From contig JANWVY010000002.1 in the NCBI GenBank assembly GCA_025056455.1, positions 172,737 through 236,736 of the forward strand: a stretch of 64,000 bases of DNA, read 5' to 3'. The position numbers and the translations under genes were made by a program. The notes under the pieces were generated by a model that ran no database searches, was not told where the DNA came from, and saw only the letters and a list, made by a program, of their open reading frames with translations. Below are positions 1-9,397 of this stretch, piece by piece. The DNA is from Bryobacteraceae bacterium. GTDB lineage: Bacteria > Acidobacteriota > Terriglobia > Bryobacterales > Bryobacteraceae. Position 1 is the stretch's first letter. Each line of letters starts with the position of its first letter.

Positions 1-692
1 TCGGAGAGAAATTGGGGAACGGCGCGGCCTGAGCGCTTCTCTTCCTCTTCGAGCTTTTGAAAGAACGTCGCCATTTCAATCGGGTCGTAGCCCGCCTTCG
101 CCATCATGCGCGCCCCCAACAGATCGGCATCTGTTTCGGCGCCTCGCGAAAACTTGAGAAGCAGAGAATTGGCGCCCAAGCCAGCGCCGATTTGCGCTAG
201 TTGGCCCAGCAAGCCTCCGCCCAGCATGGCTCCGCCAAACCCCGCCAGCAACTGGGTCGCATTGGCTTTCGTCACCTGGGAAGTGCCGTGGCGCAAGGCG
301 ACGTGGGAAATCTCGTGCGCGATGACGCCCGCAATTTGCGCCTCGTTTTCCGCCGCTAAAATCAAACCCGTGTGGATGTAGGCTGGCCCGCCTGGTAACG
401 CGAAGGCGTTGATCGTTTTGTCATACACCACTTTAAAGGTGTACGGATATTGATCCGCCTCCGGCTGGGCGACCAGCTTGGCTGCAATCCGGTTGACATA
501 ATCATGAACCTCGGGCTGGGTCACGACGGCAATTTGCTTTTCGATTTCCGCGGCCGCCTCTTTGCCCAGCTGAATGTCTTGTTCTTTCGAAAAGAAATTG
601 AAGCGGCTAGGGGCGATGTTGCGAGGCTTTTGGGCATAAGCCCCAGCCGCCAGCGCAACCAACGAGATCAAAAGAACGCCTTTGCGCAGCAT
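1..692 (-). CDS. M48 family zinc metalloprotease, C-terminus cut by window edge
   Basis: Reading leftward from an ATG at 692, the protein opens with a signal peptide ending near AQA-like residues (MLRKGVLLISLVALAAGAYA) and continues for about 230 residues before leaving the window. It carries the zinc-protease signature HEISH (about positions 320-334), preceded by a conserved stretch ending in EAQIAGVIA. The downstream glutamate of RGAETDADLLG is the expected third zinc ligand, with the aspartate four residues on. This is the arrangement of the periplasmic BepA/LoiP-like M48 peptidases, which degrade or chaperone misfolded envelope proteins. A GGAGGA ribosome site lies about 12 nt before the ATG. 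The 3' end is missing, so any C-terminal TPR domain (as in BepA) cannot be judged. The family call is firm; the exact subfamily is inference. Confidence 0.9.
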   Translation of the reverse strand, partial: MLRKGVLLISLVALAAGAYAQKPRNIAPSRFNFFSKEQDIQLGKEAAAEIEKQIAVVTQPEVHDYVNRIAAKLVAQPEADQYPYTFKVVYDKTINAFALPGGPAYIHTGLILAAENEAQIAGVIAHEISHVALRHGTSQVTKANATQLLAGFGGAMLGGGLLGQLAQIGAGLGANSLLLKFSRGAETDADLLGARMMAKAGYDPIEMATFFQKLEEEEKRSGRAVPQFLS

Positions 693-904
693 CCCGAATG
701 GCTTCCTCCGACGAACCTAGATGCAAACCCAGCGCGTCACGTTGCGGACAGCTGGCTAAAACTCTCTTCATGATGGCATAAAAACCGCGGAGGATAATTC
801 AGCCCATCACCTCGTGCGGAGACGCGGCTTCGGAGCTGCTTTCGATACTCGAAGGGTGGACTTTCGTCAAAAAGGATCTGGCGCTTGAGTTTGATTGTTG
901 CCGT

Positions 905-3900
905 TTAGAAGGCCAGCCGCAGCGCAAACTGCCATTGCCGTTGGACTGCGAGATTGAAAATGTCGAAGATCCGGCCCTTCACGCCCGGACAGTCTACGCA
1001 ACCGTTTGGCTGGGCGAGATTCACGTTATTGAAAAGATTAAACGTTTCAGCACGGAACTGAGCCGAAAGACGTTCCGTGACGGCGAACGTTTTGAACACC
1101 GAAAGGTCCGTTTGATAGAAACCTGGACCCACCAGCATATTCCGCCCGATATTGCCAAAAGACCCGCGCTCGGGGCGGCGCCACGGGCCGCTTTGCTGGC
1201 CGTTGGTAAGAAGAACATCATCGGCTGTGACAAACCAGCCGCGATGACTCGGCGAGGAGACCCGGGTCGTCGAGATATTGCCAACAATGTCTGGGCGGCA
1301 CGGTCCAGTGTCACGATCGCGTCCGCAATCGCGGTAGCTCGGCGTAAAGGGGAAACCGCTGGCCCAGCGAGTCAACGCGTTGAGCTGCCAGCCTCCGAGA
1401 ACAAAATCTATCGGGCGGGAGGCGCTTGACAACCACCGCCGGTTTCGGCCAAAAGGCAGCTCCCACTGGTTGATCATCACGAAGCTGTGTTCACGGTTCC
1501 ACTCCGTGCGGCCGCGATTCACCCGAGCGTCCTGGTTATAGTAGCTCCCATCAAAATTCGTGGCGCGGCTCCAGGTGTAGTGAGCAATCAGATTCCATCC
1601 CGCAGAGAACCGTTTCTCCGCCTTGAGCTGCAAAGAGTGGAAATGGTTTGATCCGTCATTCCCAAAGTAACTAATGCCTTGGGTCCAGCCATAAAGCGGG
1701 AAAAAGGGCCGGCGCTGGTTGGTGGTGAGAACTCCGAATCCATTGATCGTCGGCTGATTCACGTCATAATTGGCGCCCACTCCACCCGCGCTCACCATCG
1801 CGTAGGTGCCCTTGTTGGCAACGTATGCCGCCTCGACCGCCAAATCCTGGAACAGCTGTCGCTGTATGGTGAAGTTCCAGTTGTCGACGATGGGAACGCG
1901 CATCCGTTGCGGGCGCGCAAAAGCGGAAACGCCATTGGGTAAAATTGGCCTTCCTGTCGCGCCAAGCGGACGGTTCGCTAGCAACCGCGCCGGATCGAGC
2001 AAGGGGCCAGGCCCTTGCGATAGCGTAAAGACGCGATCAAACGCATTGGCCGGATTTTGCGCCTCGATAGCCAGCACAGGAGGATTCTGCGTGGCGGCAA
2101 AGCCAAACAGCGATCCGAACACGCCAACTGAGGAAGCTCCGGCCGTAGCCCGTGCGGATCACCGTCTTTGGATTGAGCTGATAAGCGATGCCCAAACGCG
2201 GCGCCAGAGTCGTGAAATTCGTTTCTACGTTGCCGCGGCGATTGACTCCATTGTCGCCGGCAATGAACAACTCTCCGGTCGCCAGCCGCAACCAAGAGCC
2301 CTTTCGATTTCCAGTCACGGTTTCCGGAAAATACAGCTCCCATCGCAGGCCGTAAGTGAGGGTCAACTTCGGGTTGACTCGGAAGGTATCTTGCCCAAAG
2401 AAAAACCACCGGTTCTGACGCTCCTCAGCGTCAAAGAACGAGCTCACGTAGCGCTCAAACGAGGACACATCGCCCAGCAGAAAACTGGCCAAGCCGAGGC
2501 CTCCTCCGGGCGGACCCGCCGTTCGCTCTGGGTTGAAATTCAGCTGGCCAGACCGGTGCCGGTCGCTCGGCACACGCAAATTCAAGGCGCGACGGATGTC
2601 GGCCCCAAACTTAAACGTGTGGTCGCCCCGAAGCTTGGACCAGTTGTTTACAACCTGGAATTGGCGTTCGTTTTGGTCGAGAGGGCAGTTGCAACGGTTG
2701 ATCGGAAGGGCGTAGCCAAACTGAAAGCCAGCAAAACCGTTGATGAACATTCCTGGCATGTCAGACGTGCGTTCATCGACGTTCAAGCCGGGAATCCCCG
2801 CTTCCTGGGCGGGGTTCGAGCCGAGTCCTTTGGGTCGCACCTGAACACCGTAGCGGAACCAACCAAAACGAAAGTCGGTCAACAACGTCGGGCTCACGGT
2901 ATAGTCGAAACCCACCGCAAGGCTCAAGTTGCGGACGTCGGAGAGTCCGGCAAAGGGGCTGGCAGCGTCAAAGCCACGCCCGCCACCGACCGGACCGAAA
3001 ATCGGAGGTGCATCCTTGCTGTAGTCCGCAAAGCTAAAGCGGCCGAACAAATGAAGCTTCGAGGTCACATAGCTATCGAAGCGGGTATTGAACTGATGCT
3101 CTGTGTTCCGCTCCGTGCCCGAGGCGACGTAGTTTGGCTGGTCGCCGATAGCAGTGGCGATGTTGGGTAGTGGAATGCGCGCCAAGAGACGTTGGGCTTG
3201 CGGCGAAAGGCGGGAAGCTGGAATACGGTTTCCAGGAAACTGCGCACGACGCTCGGGAGTGAGCGCTGCCCCTTCCGCCGAGAGCGGATCGAAGATACTG
3301 ACCGCCAGCGCGCTGAGATCTCCACTTCGCTCCGCAGCCGTCGGAACGCGCACCAGCGCCGAGCCCCCGACAAGGCGCCTCGTTCCCTAGTAATCGCCGA
3401 AATAGAACAGCCGGTTGCGCCGGATGGGCCCGCCAACCGAGAAGCCATACTGATTCCATATGCTCGTCGGGATGAACTTGTTCTGCGTGCCCGCGATCGG
3501 CGTGGCCTGCGTGAAAGGATTGCGCGCAAACTGCGCACTATTACGATGGAAGTGAAACAAACTGCCATGCAACTGGTTGGTGCCGGAACGCGTGTGGGCG
3601 CTGACCACGCCGGCCGCAGCTTGACCGAATTCTGCCTCGTAGTTGCTCGTCGTGATCTTCGCCTCAGTCACAGACTCAAGCGTAGGGTTCACGACAATTA
3701 GACCTAGGATTGCGTCATGGTTGTCTGTACCGTCCAACAGGTGAGCCGTGCCCGCAAAATGCTGGCCGTTGACAATCTTGCGATAGGATCCCTGGGGATC
3801 TTCCGAGGCCGCTGTCTGAAAGGACATCGCCTGGACACCGGGCGTGAGGATCTCAAACTGGGTAAAGCGGCGGTTGAGAATGGGGAGTTCGCTCACCACC

Positions 3901-4314
3901 CGGTCCTGGAAGACGATAGAAACATCCGAGCGGTCGGTCTTCAACACCGGTGCTTCCCCAGAAACTTGCACAACTTCGCTCGCCTCACCCACCCGCAAGG
4001 AGGCATCGACTCGTGTCGCTAGGTCTACCGACACAACCACATTGTCTTGCACAAAATTCTGGAAACCCTTCGCTTCGATTCGAACCCGGTAGCGGCCAGC
4101 GATGAGGTAAGGCTGCCGGTAATTGCCGGACTCGTTGGTGAAGGTCTCAGTTGTGACCTTGCCGGTCGAGGTCCGTGATCGTCACTTTCGCCTGCGGAAC
4201 CGCCGCTCCCGTAGGGTCCGTCACGGTACCATAGATCGTCCCGTAAACCACCTGGCCGTAAATCTGAGAACACGAGACAAAAAGCGCGAGAGCTAACACA
4301 AACTTCCCAAACAT
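905..4314 (-). pseudogene. Oar-like TonB-dependent receptor, disrupted by two frameshifts and one stop
   Basis: This is a decayed outer-membrane receptor of about 1,130 codons. It begins with ATG at 4314 and a signal peptide (MFGKFVLALALFVSCSQIYG), then a carboxypeptidase-regulatory-like beta-sandwich domain, a plug-like region (ELPILNRRFTQFEILTPG) and a beta-barrel ending in a C-terminal phenylalanine at 905. Three lesions break it. The first frame runs into TGA at 4147-4149 after 55 codons, with the shift at about 4164-4170. An in-frame TAG at 3387-3389 follows FYFGDY, where relatives usually carry Gln. A second frameshift lies near 2122-2135, between the GYGRSF and VFGSLFGFAAT segments. 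Translation resumes in a sensible sequence after every lesion, so decay looks recent. The other receptors in the window are intact, which argues against general sequencing error but does not exclude it. Confidence 0.85.
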
Positions 4315-4489
4315 ACGCAAAATCCCCGAAAGCGTTCATGAAAACGGATGGTTGGTGAGAAGCTACGAGAACACTTAGTGATTGAAAACTACCGCAAGCT
4401 GGCTAGTCTGTCAAGATCCTCCGAAACGCAACTGAGGGAAATTCCAACACCACCCCTAGGCTGAATCAAAGAAAAGGCGGAAAGAAACT

Positions 4490-4504
4490 GGACTCGCCGA
4501 GTCC
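4490..4504 (-). terminator. Possible terminator downstream of the PQQ beta-propeller gene
   Basis: A perfect inverted repeat GGACTCG-C-CGAGTCC sits 9 nt beyond the stop codon of the minus-strand gene at 4514-5950. On the minus strand it is followed by a T-rich stretch (AGTTTCTTTCC). The loop is very short and the T tract is interrupted, so termination is plausible but not proven. Confidence 0.35.
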
Positions 4505-4513
4505 TGGTCTGTA

Positions 4514-5950
4514 CTAGCGTTGCCGGATGCAGTAGAGCGTGTTCTGGCCTCGAAGATAGAGCGAACCGTCTGCAATGGCGGGACTTGCGATGAACATCTG
4601 GTCAGCTAAAGTATTCGTGGCCAAGACTTCATACTTTTCGCCGAGCTTAAGCACCACGACATCCTCATTTTCCGTCGCGATGTAGAGCTTGCCGTTCACC
4701 GCGACGGGCGAAGCCTTGATGTTATAGCTTTTTGGCAATCGCTGCTGAAGATAGTAGGGCTGGCCCGTCTTGGCATCGAGGCAGGAAACCATCCCGCTGT
4801 CGGTTACAAAATACAGCTTTCCGTCGACCAGCACAGGGGAGGGGGTGTAGGAGTTGCCGCGTTGATTTGTCCATAAGATGGCATCGCTTCCCGTCAGGTC
4901 ACCTTCGCGGCCCAGCTGAATGGCCATGAGGTTCGGGTCGCGGAAACCGCTCATCACATAAACCACCTTCCCGTCGGAAACCGGGGCTGGGATGACGTTC
5001 GCCCCGAGTCCTGCACACTCCCAAATCAGCCTTCCATCGGCCAGATCATAAGCACGCACTTTCTTGGTCGCCGAAACGATCACTTGCTTGCGGTCTCCAA
5101 CCTTGACCACCAGAGGCTGAGACCAAGAGCTCGCCTCATCGCGCGGCACTCTCCAACGCTGTTTGCCGGTATTTTTGTCCAGGACGAGCAGGAAGGACTC
5201 GGTCTCGCTGTCAAAGTTGAGGATTAAGCTCTCATCTTCGAGTACCGCAGCCGTGCCCTCGCCAAAGGCATTCCGCATGGAGATTTTTGGGAAGTCATCT
5301 TTTTTCCACACAAGCTCGCCTTGCGCGCTGTAGCAGAAGACCCCGTACTGCCCGAAAAAGGCCCAAAGGTGCTTGCCGTCCGTGACCGGACTGTTGGAGG
5401 CGAAACTGCCATAGATTCGGTGGTAGCCTTCATGCGGCCGGATGGTACGCGGCGACCGCTCCCAGAGGATTTTGCCAGTGTTCCGGTCGAGGGCCAATAC
5501 AACCAGCCGGTGCTCTACTCCTGCGGCGCTTCCGCCCGCAAAGCCCCCCGGACCTCGCCGTCCACGAAATTCCGAACCTCTCGCCTCCGCCGCCCTCGGT
5601 TCTCCGAGCGGTGGACCGGCGGCTGGGGGTTGGTCGGTCCCTGCGCTGGAAGCCGGGCCGGCTGGAGGCCGGGGCGGACTGGCTGGCTGCCCCCCGCCCA
5701 CGTCAGATACGGGAATGGCTGTTGTCAGATAGATGGTATTGCCGTAGATCACCGGAGAGGAATGACCCCGGCCGGGAATTGTCGTTTTCCAAGCCACATT
5801 CTTGTTGTCGCTCCACTCGGTGGGCACATCGCCTGGTGCCACGCCATTCTGGTGGGGTCCCCGCCACCTCGTCCAGTGCGCCAGATCGGTCCCGAACACG
5901 CTGAGGCTCACACTAAACACTGAAATTAGAATCGTTTTCCGTTTCTGCAT
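4514..5950 (-). CDS. Secreted PQQ-type beta-propeller repeat protein
   Basis: This 478-residue protein has a hydrophobic N-terminus consistent with a signal peptide. The mature start HWTRWRGPHQNG is the WRG-P-x-x-x-G opening typical of exported PQQ-like propellers in Acidobacteria and Planctomycetes. Propeller repeats with A-x-D-x-x-T/D-G-x-x-x-W spacing are visible: ALDRNTGKILWER near residue 155, VLDKNTGKQRWR near 265, AYDLADGRLIWE near 305 and CLDAKTGQPYY near 395. A Gly/Pro/Ala-rich low-complexity insert lies at about residues 85-150. There are no catalytic residues typical of quinoprotein alcohol dehydrogenases, so a scaffolding or ligand-binding role like BamB is as likely as enzyme activity. 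It lies upstream of the broken receptor on the same strand, 200 nt away. Family certain, function unknown. Confidence 0.85.
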   Translation of the reverse strand: MQKRKTILISVFSVSLSVFGTDLAHWTRWRGPHQNGVAPGDVPTEWSDNKNVAWKTTIPGRGHSSPVIYGNTIYLTTAIPVSDVGGGQPASPPRPPAGPASSAGTDQPPAAGPPLGEPRAAEARGSEFRGRRGPGGFAGGSAAGVEHRLVVLALDRNTGKILWERSPRTIRPHEGYHRIYGSFASNSPVTDGKHLWAFFGQYGVFCYSAQGELVWKKDDFPKISMRNAFGEGTAAVLEDESLILNFDSETESFLLVLDKNTGKQRWRVPRDEASSWSQPLVVKVGDRKQVIVSATKKVRAYDLADGRLIWECAGLGANVIPAPVSDGKVVYVMSGFRDPNLMAIQLGREGDLTGSDAILWTNQRGNSYTPSPVLVDGKLYFVTDSGMVSCLDAKTGQPYYLQQRLPKSYNIKASPVAVNGKLYIATENEDVVVLKLGEKYEVLATNTLADQMFIASPAIADGSLYLRGQNTLYCIRQR

Positions 5951-6056
5951 GGAAGCCGCTCAATAGATAAGACGGCGAATCGCGGTGCGCCCCGGTTACC
6001 CGGCTTGCCGGATTCGGCGTAGCGGACGCTAATCCAGACCGAATTCGTGACCTCTC

Positions 6057-6932
6057 TCAGGTGGGGAAGTTGAGAGTGTGGCGCCCGTCAACCAGCTGCC
6101 GCAACTCTGATTCTTCGTTTGGCGTCAATCTCCTTCGGGGCGGCGCCGGCGGGCCGCAGTCAATCCCTGACCAAGAGAGCAGGCTCTTGATTGCCGCAAT
6201 AAGGGGGAATCGCAACACGAGACGGACCAGGTCGTTAATTTCGTCTTGCAGCTGGCGCGCGAGCTGCCAGCGCCCCGCCCGAGCATGCTCATACAAGGCG
6301 ACAAATTTCCCTGGCACGAGGTTGTAGAAGCTGCCAATTCCGCCCTGCGCGCCCATGAGCAGTCCAGCCACCAGCACTTCATCGCGCCCGTTGAAAACCG
6401 TGTATCCCGCTCGATGAACCCACGACAGCCTATACAAGTCAAAGTCCGTGAATTTGAGCCCCACAACATTGGGAATCGAGCACAGCTCTAAGATCTGTTC
6501 GAGCGACGTAATTGCAGCAGAAAAATCCCCGTAGTAATACAGCAACACAGGCACATCGGAGGCTGCCGCAAGTGCCTGGTAGTAAGCCCGGATTTCTGCA
6601 AAGGAGAAACCTGGGCCTGGTGGCAAGCTGCTCACTGCATCCACTCCGGCCCGGCAGGCATGCTTCACGAGCTGGAGAGCATCCTGAATATCAGCGGCCC
6701 CAACGTGAGCTATGACGGCCCCAGTTTCCGGCTTGCTGGCCACGGCCACTTCAACCGTTTTCTGCCGCACCGATCGAGGAAGCTGAAAGCCCTCGCCCGT
6801 TTGACCACCAACGTAGAGTCCGTGCACGCCGGACCGGTAGAGGCGCTCAATCAGCTTCTCAAAACTTGGAATGTGGAGTTCGAGGTCTTCAGTAAGGGGG
6901 GTGATGACGGCAGGAAAAATGCCTTCTAACAC
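6057..6932 (-). CDS. Dihydrodipicolinate synthase / N-acetylneuraminate lyase family aldolase
   Basis: A 291-residue class I aldolase of the DapA/NanA superfamily, the usual length for the family. The phosphate/carboxylate-binding loop is GGQTGEG (residues 42-48), the catalytic tyrosine lies in the YYY run at 132-134, and the Schiff-base lysine is K160 in VVGLKFTDFD. The K-F-T-D sequence after the lysine is closer to N-acetylneuraminate lyases than to true DapA, so the substrate is probably a 2-keto acid such as sialic acid or a 2-keto-3-deoxy sugar acid. That is inference. The start is a GTG at 6932 with a weak GAGG upstream. The nearest genes are not lysine-biosynthesis genes, which also argues against DapA. 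It is soluble and cytoplasmic. Confidence 0.85.
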   Translation of the reverse strand: MLEGIFPAVITPLTEDLELHIPSFEKLIERLYRSGVHGLYVGGQTGEGFQLPRSVRQKTVEVAVASKPETGAVIAHVGAADIQDALQLVKHACRAGVDAVSSLPPGPGFSFAEIRAYYQALAAASDVPVLLYYYGDFSAAITSLEQILELCSIPNVVGLKFTDFDLYRLSWVHRAGYTVFNGRDEVLVAGLLMGAQGGIGSFYNLVPGKFVALYEHARAGRWQLARQLQDEINDLVRLVLRFPLIAAIKSLLSWSGIDCGPPAPPRRRLTPNEESELRQLVDGRHTLNFPT

Positions 6933-7075
6933 GTGATCCCACCTCGCGGCTTGGGGTGGTTATCTTGCTCGCTCATGACAGTTGCACCACATGCTCCCTG
7001 GCGGGGCTAGGGAAACTTAGAAGACCGGAGACCACCTTCTGAGGCCCCGCACGATACTCAGCGACTTTGGCCTTG

Positions 7076-7924
7076 TTACTTGGTTTCCTCTTGGACAATA
7101 CCCAAGTTGCCCGGCTGACGAGCTGCCTTGATCTTCTTAGTTTCGAGCGCCTTCTGAACCCAATTATCGGCAGTTTCGATATCCTTGTTGTACTCCTCCT
7201 TGGTCTCGGCTAAATCTGCCCGCTCGCGAATGAGGAGGTTCATGTAGGCCATGGCATCATCGTACTCTTTATCGATTTGCAGAGCCTTCTCCAAGTGTTT
7301 GATGCCCTCTTCAATCATCGGGCCATACTTCGCCTTCAGCTCTTCTCTTACCTTCTTATCTTTCAACGGGCCCGGATCGGAAGGCTTCATTCCAAGCTTG
7401 GCACGGGCTTCCATCAAGGCGGGATACCACTTGGCCCAGACAATGACCCCGAGCGAATAATAGGCTTCTTTGTTTTCGGGATCCACCTCAGCGAGCTTTT
7501 GGTACCATACCCGAGCCTCATCGAGTTTTGCCAGCTTGTCTTCTAACTTGGGGATGGCCTGGGCTTGGCTGTAGTGTAAGGAAGCAAGAGAGGCAACAGC
7601 GATCTTGTCGCTCGGATTCTGCTCAAGAACTTTGAGAAAGTTTTCCTTCGCGGAGCGGTGGAATTCGAGGTTTTCAGGAGATTCAGCACCGGGGATGTAC
7701 TGACTCATGTAGGCAGTGGCGAGGTAGAGGCGGGCCGTGGGAAAGGTGGGGTCCAGCTCCACGGACTTTTTGAAGTGCTCAACAGCTTCGGCATACTTGG
7801 CATTCTTGTAGGCTTGCACGCCTTTGTTGAGATGATCCCGAGCCTTGAGCTTCTCGCAGCTGGAGTTCACGATAGCCAGTGCGGTGACGAAGACCAGACC
7901 GGCGATTTGATTTCCCTTACGCAT
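7076..7924 (-). CDS. TPR-repeat (lipo)protein at the end of the ton cluster
   Basis: This 282-residue protein starts at ATG 7924, preceded by GGAG about 10 nt upstream; an alternative GTG at 7951 adds nine residues without a better ribosome site. A hydrophobic N-terminus ends at IVNSSC, a poor but possible lipobox, so it may be lipid-anchored. Tetratricopeptide repeats follow: LNKGVQAYKNAKYAEAVEHF, a second around ENFLKVLEQNPSDKIAVASLA, a third at ARVWYQKLAEVDPENKEAYYSLG and a fourth near GIKHLEKALQIDKEYDDAMAYM. The spacing fits 34-residue units interrupted by two insertions. TPRs mediate protein-protein contacts. Its place 47 nt behind exbD suggests a periplasmic partner of the Ton complex, but no direct sequence evidence shows that. 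Confidence 0.75.
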   Translation of the reverse strand: MRKGNQIAGLVFVTALAIVNSSCEKLKARDHLNKGVQAYKNAKYAEAVEHFKKSVELDPTFPTARLYLATAYMSQYIPGAESPENLEFHRSAKENFLKVLEQNPSDKIAVASLASLHYSQAQAIPKLEDKLAKLDEARVWYQKLAEVDPENKEAYYSLGVIVWAKWYPALMEARAKLGMKPSDPGPLKDKKVREELKAKYGPMIEEGIKHLEKALQIDKEYDDAMAYMNLLIRERADLAETKEEYNKDIETADNWVQKALETKKIKAARQPGNLGIVQEETK

Positions 7925-7971
7925 AGGACTCACGCTCCGTGTAAACAACACTCTTATATAAACTCCACTGG

Positions 7972-8403
7972 CTACTCGCCCGCTTCAATCTTCGGGGTCA
8001 TCAAACCCACCTTGTCGATGCCAGCACCCTTGGCGATGTCGATTGCTTTAGCAACTTCCCGGAATTCCAGATCAGGATCGCCTTTGACGAACACCACGCG
8101 CTCGGCGCGGGTTTTGAAAATGTCTTCCAACCGCTTGCCCAGATTGGCTTCCTCAACAGGCTCACTGTTGATCTTCAGAGAGCGGTCCTTCTCAATGATG
8201 ATCACAACAGTACGGTCTTGGTTGGGGGGCGGCGGAGGGGCATCTTTGGGTGGTGGCTGAGGAACGAGCGTTTCGAGACCCTTCGGAGTGAGAGGGGTAA
8301 TGACCATGAAGATAATGAGCAGAACAAGCAAAACGTCGATGAGCGGGGTCATGTTGATATCGGCACGGGGTCCGCTGCCCGGGCCGCCAACTGCCATTGC
8401 CAT
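7972..8403 (-). CDS. exbD: ExbD/TolR-type biopolymer transport protein (second copy)
   Basis: A 143-residue inner-membrane protein with one transmembrane helix. The pore aspartate is D23 in ADINMTPLIDVLLVLLIIF, the proton-carrying residue of the ExbB-ExbD and TolQ-TolR motors. A proline-rich periplasmic linker (PPPKDAPPPPP) and a C-terminal ExbD periplasmic domain with VVFVKGDPDLEF follow. A strong AGGAG lies before the ATG. It is the second of two tandem exbD genes, 112 nt after the first. Duplicated exbD copies are common where one ExbB serves several TonB systems, and they may form heteromers. Family certain; whether it pairs with TonB or a Tol-like partner is open. Confidence 0.93.
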   Translation of the reverse strand: MAMAVGGPGSGPRADINMTPLIDVLLVLLIIFMVITPLTPKGLETLVPQPPPKDAPPPPPNQDRTVVIIIEKDRSLKINSEPVEEANLGKRLEDIFKTRAERVVFVKGDPDLEFREVAKAIDIAKGAGIDKVGLMTPKIEAGE

Positions 8404-8515
8404 AGAATCATTCTCCTTCAGAAACCTGCCGCGCTAGCCAGTAGCTTTTAGAACCTACCGGCTAGGCTCAAACTCACCTGGCAGCGCCGTCGCCTTGATT
8501 CAGCACGAAGCTGCG

Positions 8516-8956
8516 CTAATTCTTCTTCTCCTCCTGCCTGCTCGATTGCTGGATCTGCTCGGTCAGAAGGCCCAAATTATCAACGCCCGCTGCACGAACC
8601 GTGTCCACCACCTCTACAACCTTCTCAAACCGCGCGCGGGAATCGGCTTTGATGTAAACCACTTTGTTCAGTTTGTTGGTCAGCATGTCCTTGACTTTTC
8701 CCGTGAGGGCGTCCAGCGTCATCTGCGTCGTGTTCAGATAAACACGGCCATCGCGGGTCACGGCCACCAACACTGCGTCGTCTTTGTCTGCATCGGCCAT
8801 GGCGATTGGATTCTTGGTCTTCACTAAATCGACGCTAACACCCTTCGAGAGCATCGGCGTGATGACCATGAAGATGATTAGCATCACCAACATCACATCA
8901 ACCATGGGGGTTACGTTGATATCAGCAACTGGAGGTGGAGCCTTATACTTTCCCAT
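8516..8956 (-). CDS. exbD: ExbD/TolR-type biopolymer transport protein (first copy)
   Basis: A 146-residue protein with the same architecture as its neighbour: a short cytoplasmic start, one membrane helix with the essential aspartate D20 (ADINVTPMVDVMLVMLIIF) and a periplasmic domain containing the conserved VVYIKADSRA strand. AGAGGA lies at suitable spacing before the ATG at 8956. With the ExbB-type protein at 9398-10135 it would form the proton channel that energises TonB. The two ExbD copies differ clearly in sequence, notably in the linker, so the duplication is old rather than recent. Confidence 0.93.
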   Translation of the reverse strand: MGKYKAPPPVADINVTPMVDVMLVMLIIFMVITPMLSKGVSVDLVKTKNPIAMADADKDDAVLVAVTRDGRVYLNTTQMTLDALTGKVKDMLTNKLNKVVYIKADSRARFEKVVEVVDTVRAAGVDNLGLLTEQIQQSSRQEEKKN

Positions 8957-9397
8957 CGGTGATTCCTCTATTATTTGCCTCGATCAAGCCTTGCGGCTTT
9001 CGCCACTGACTATCGCCTATGAGGTAGCTCTTCGTGGTCAAGCTTTCCTTAGCCGGTCCTAAGAACTACCGAGCGACTTACTCGCCTGCCCGTTCGAAAC
9101 CACGGCGCTAGATTTTTTCTCCTCTCCCCTGCCATGCTAGCCAGCTTGCTGGGATCCAGTTCCGGCTTTGTCCTCGGCGCGTTCTCTCGAAATCTCTCAG
9201 CCTGACGCTGTTCCTCGCTCGTGAACCGCTTGGCAGCTTGTTCCACGGCTTGCCAGTGCCCAAGGCTCGGCCAAGATTGGAACGGGGTGCGATCGTGCGA
9301 TCCTGACGCCTGGGGACCGGAGCATCGGTTATTACCGCCCCGCTCCGGCCCCAGTTCCGATCCACTCGCAACTGAGCCACACTCGGCAGTTTCCGGC
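8957..9397. other. 441-nt gap inside the ton cluster, with a possible small gene
   Basis: This gap between the exbB stop and the exbD start is unusually long for an otherwise tight cluster. On the minus strand one frame stays open from inside the end of exbB to 9049. The only plausible start in it is a GTG at 9246, giving 65 residues rich in charged amino acids (EEQRQAERFRENAP). No clear ribosome site precedes that GTG and I recognise no family. A minus-strand frame at 9108-9380 overlaps it and looks random. The gap could hold the small gene, a processing site or a separate exbD promoter. I cannot decide between these. Confidence 0.25.

Noticed and set aside
1806-3170. A 454-codon plus-strand open frame
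   Set aside because: It is antisense to the decayed receptor, has no family resemblance and no ribosome site, and follows the codon pattern of the opposite strand.
905-4314. Programmed frameshifting in the broken receptor
   Set aside because: There is no slippery heptamer or homopolymer run at either shift, and an in-frame stop also occurs, so decay is simpler.
6057-6932. dapA (lysine biosynthesis) for the aldolase
   Set aside because: The sequence after the Schiff-base lysine (KFTD) and the lack of lysine genes nearby favour a sugar-acid or sialic-acid aldolase.
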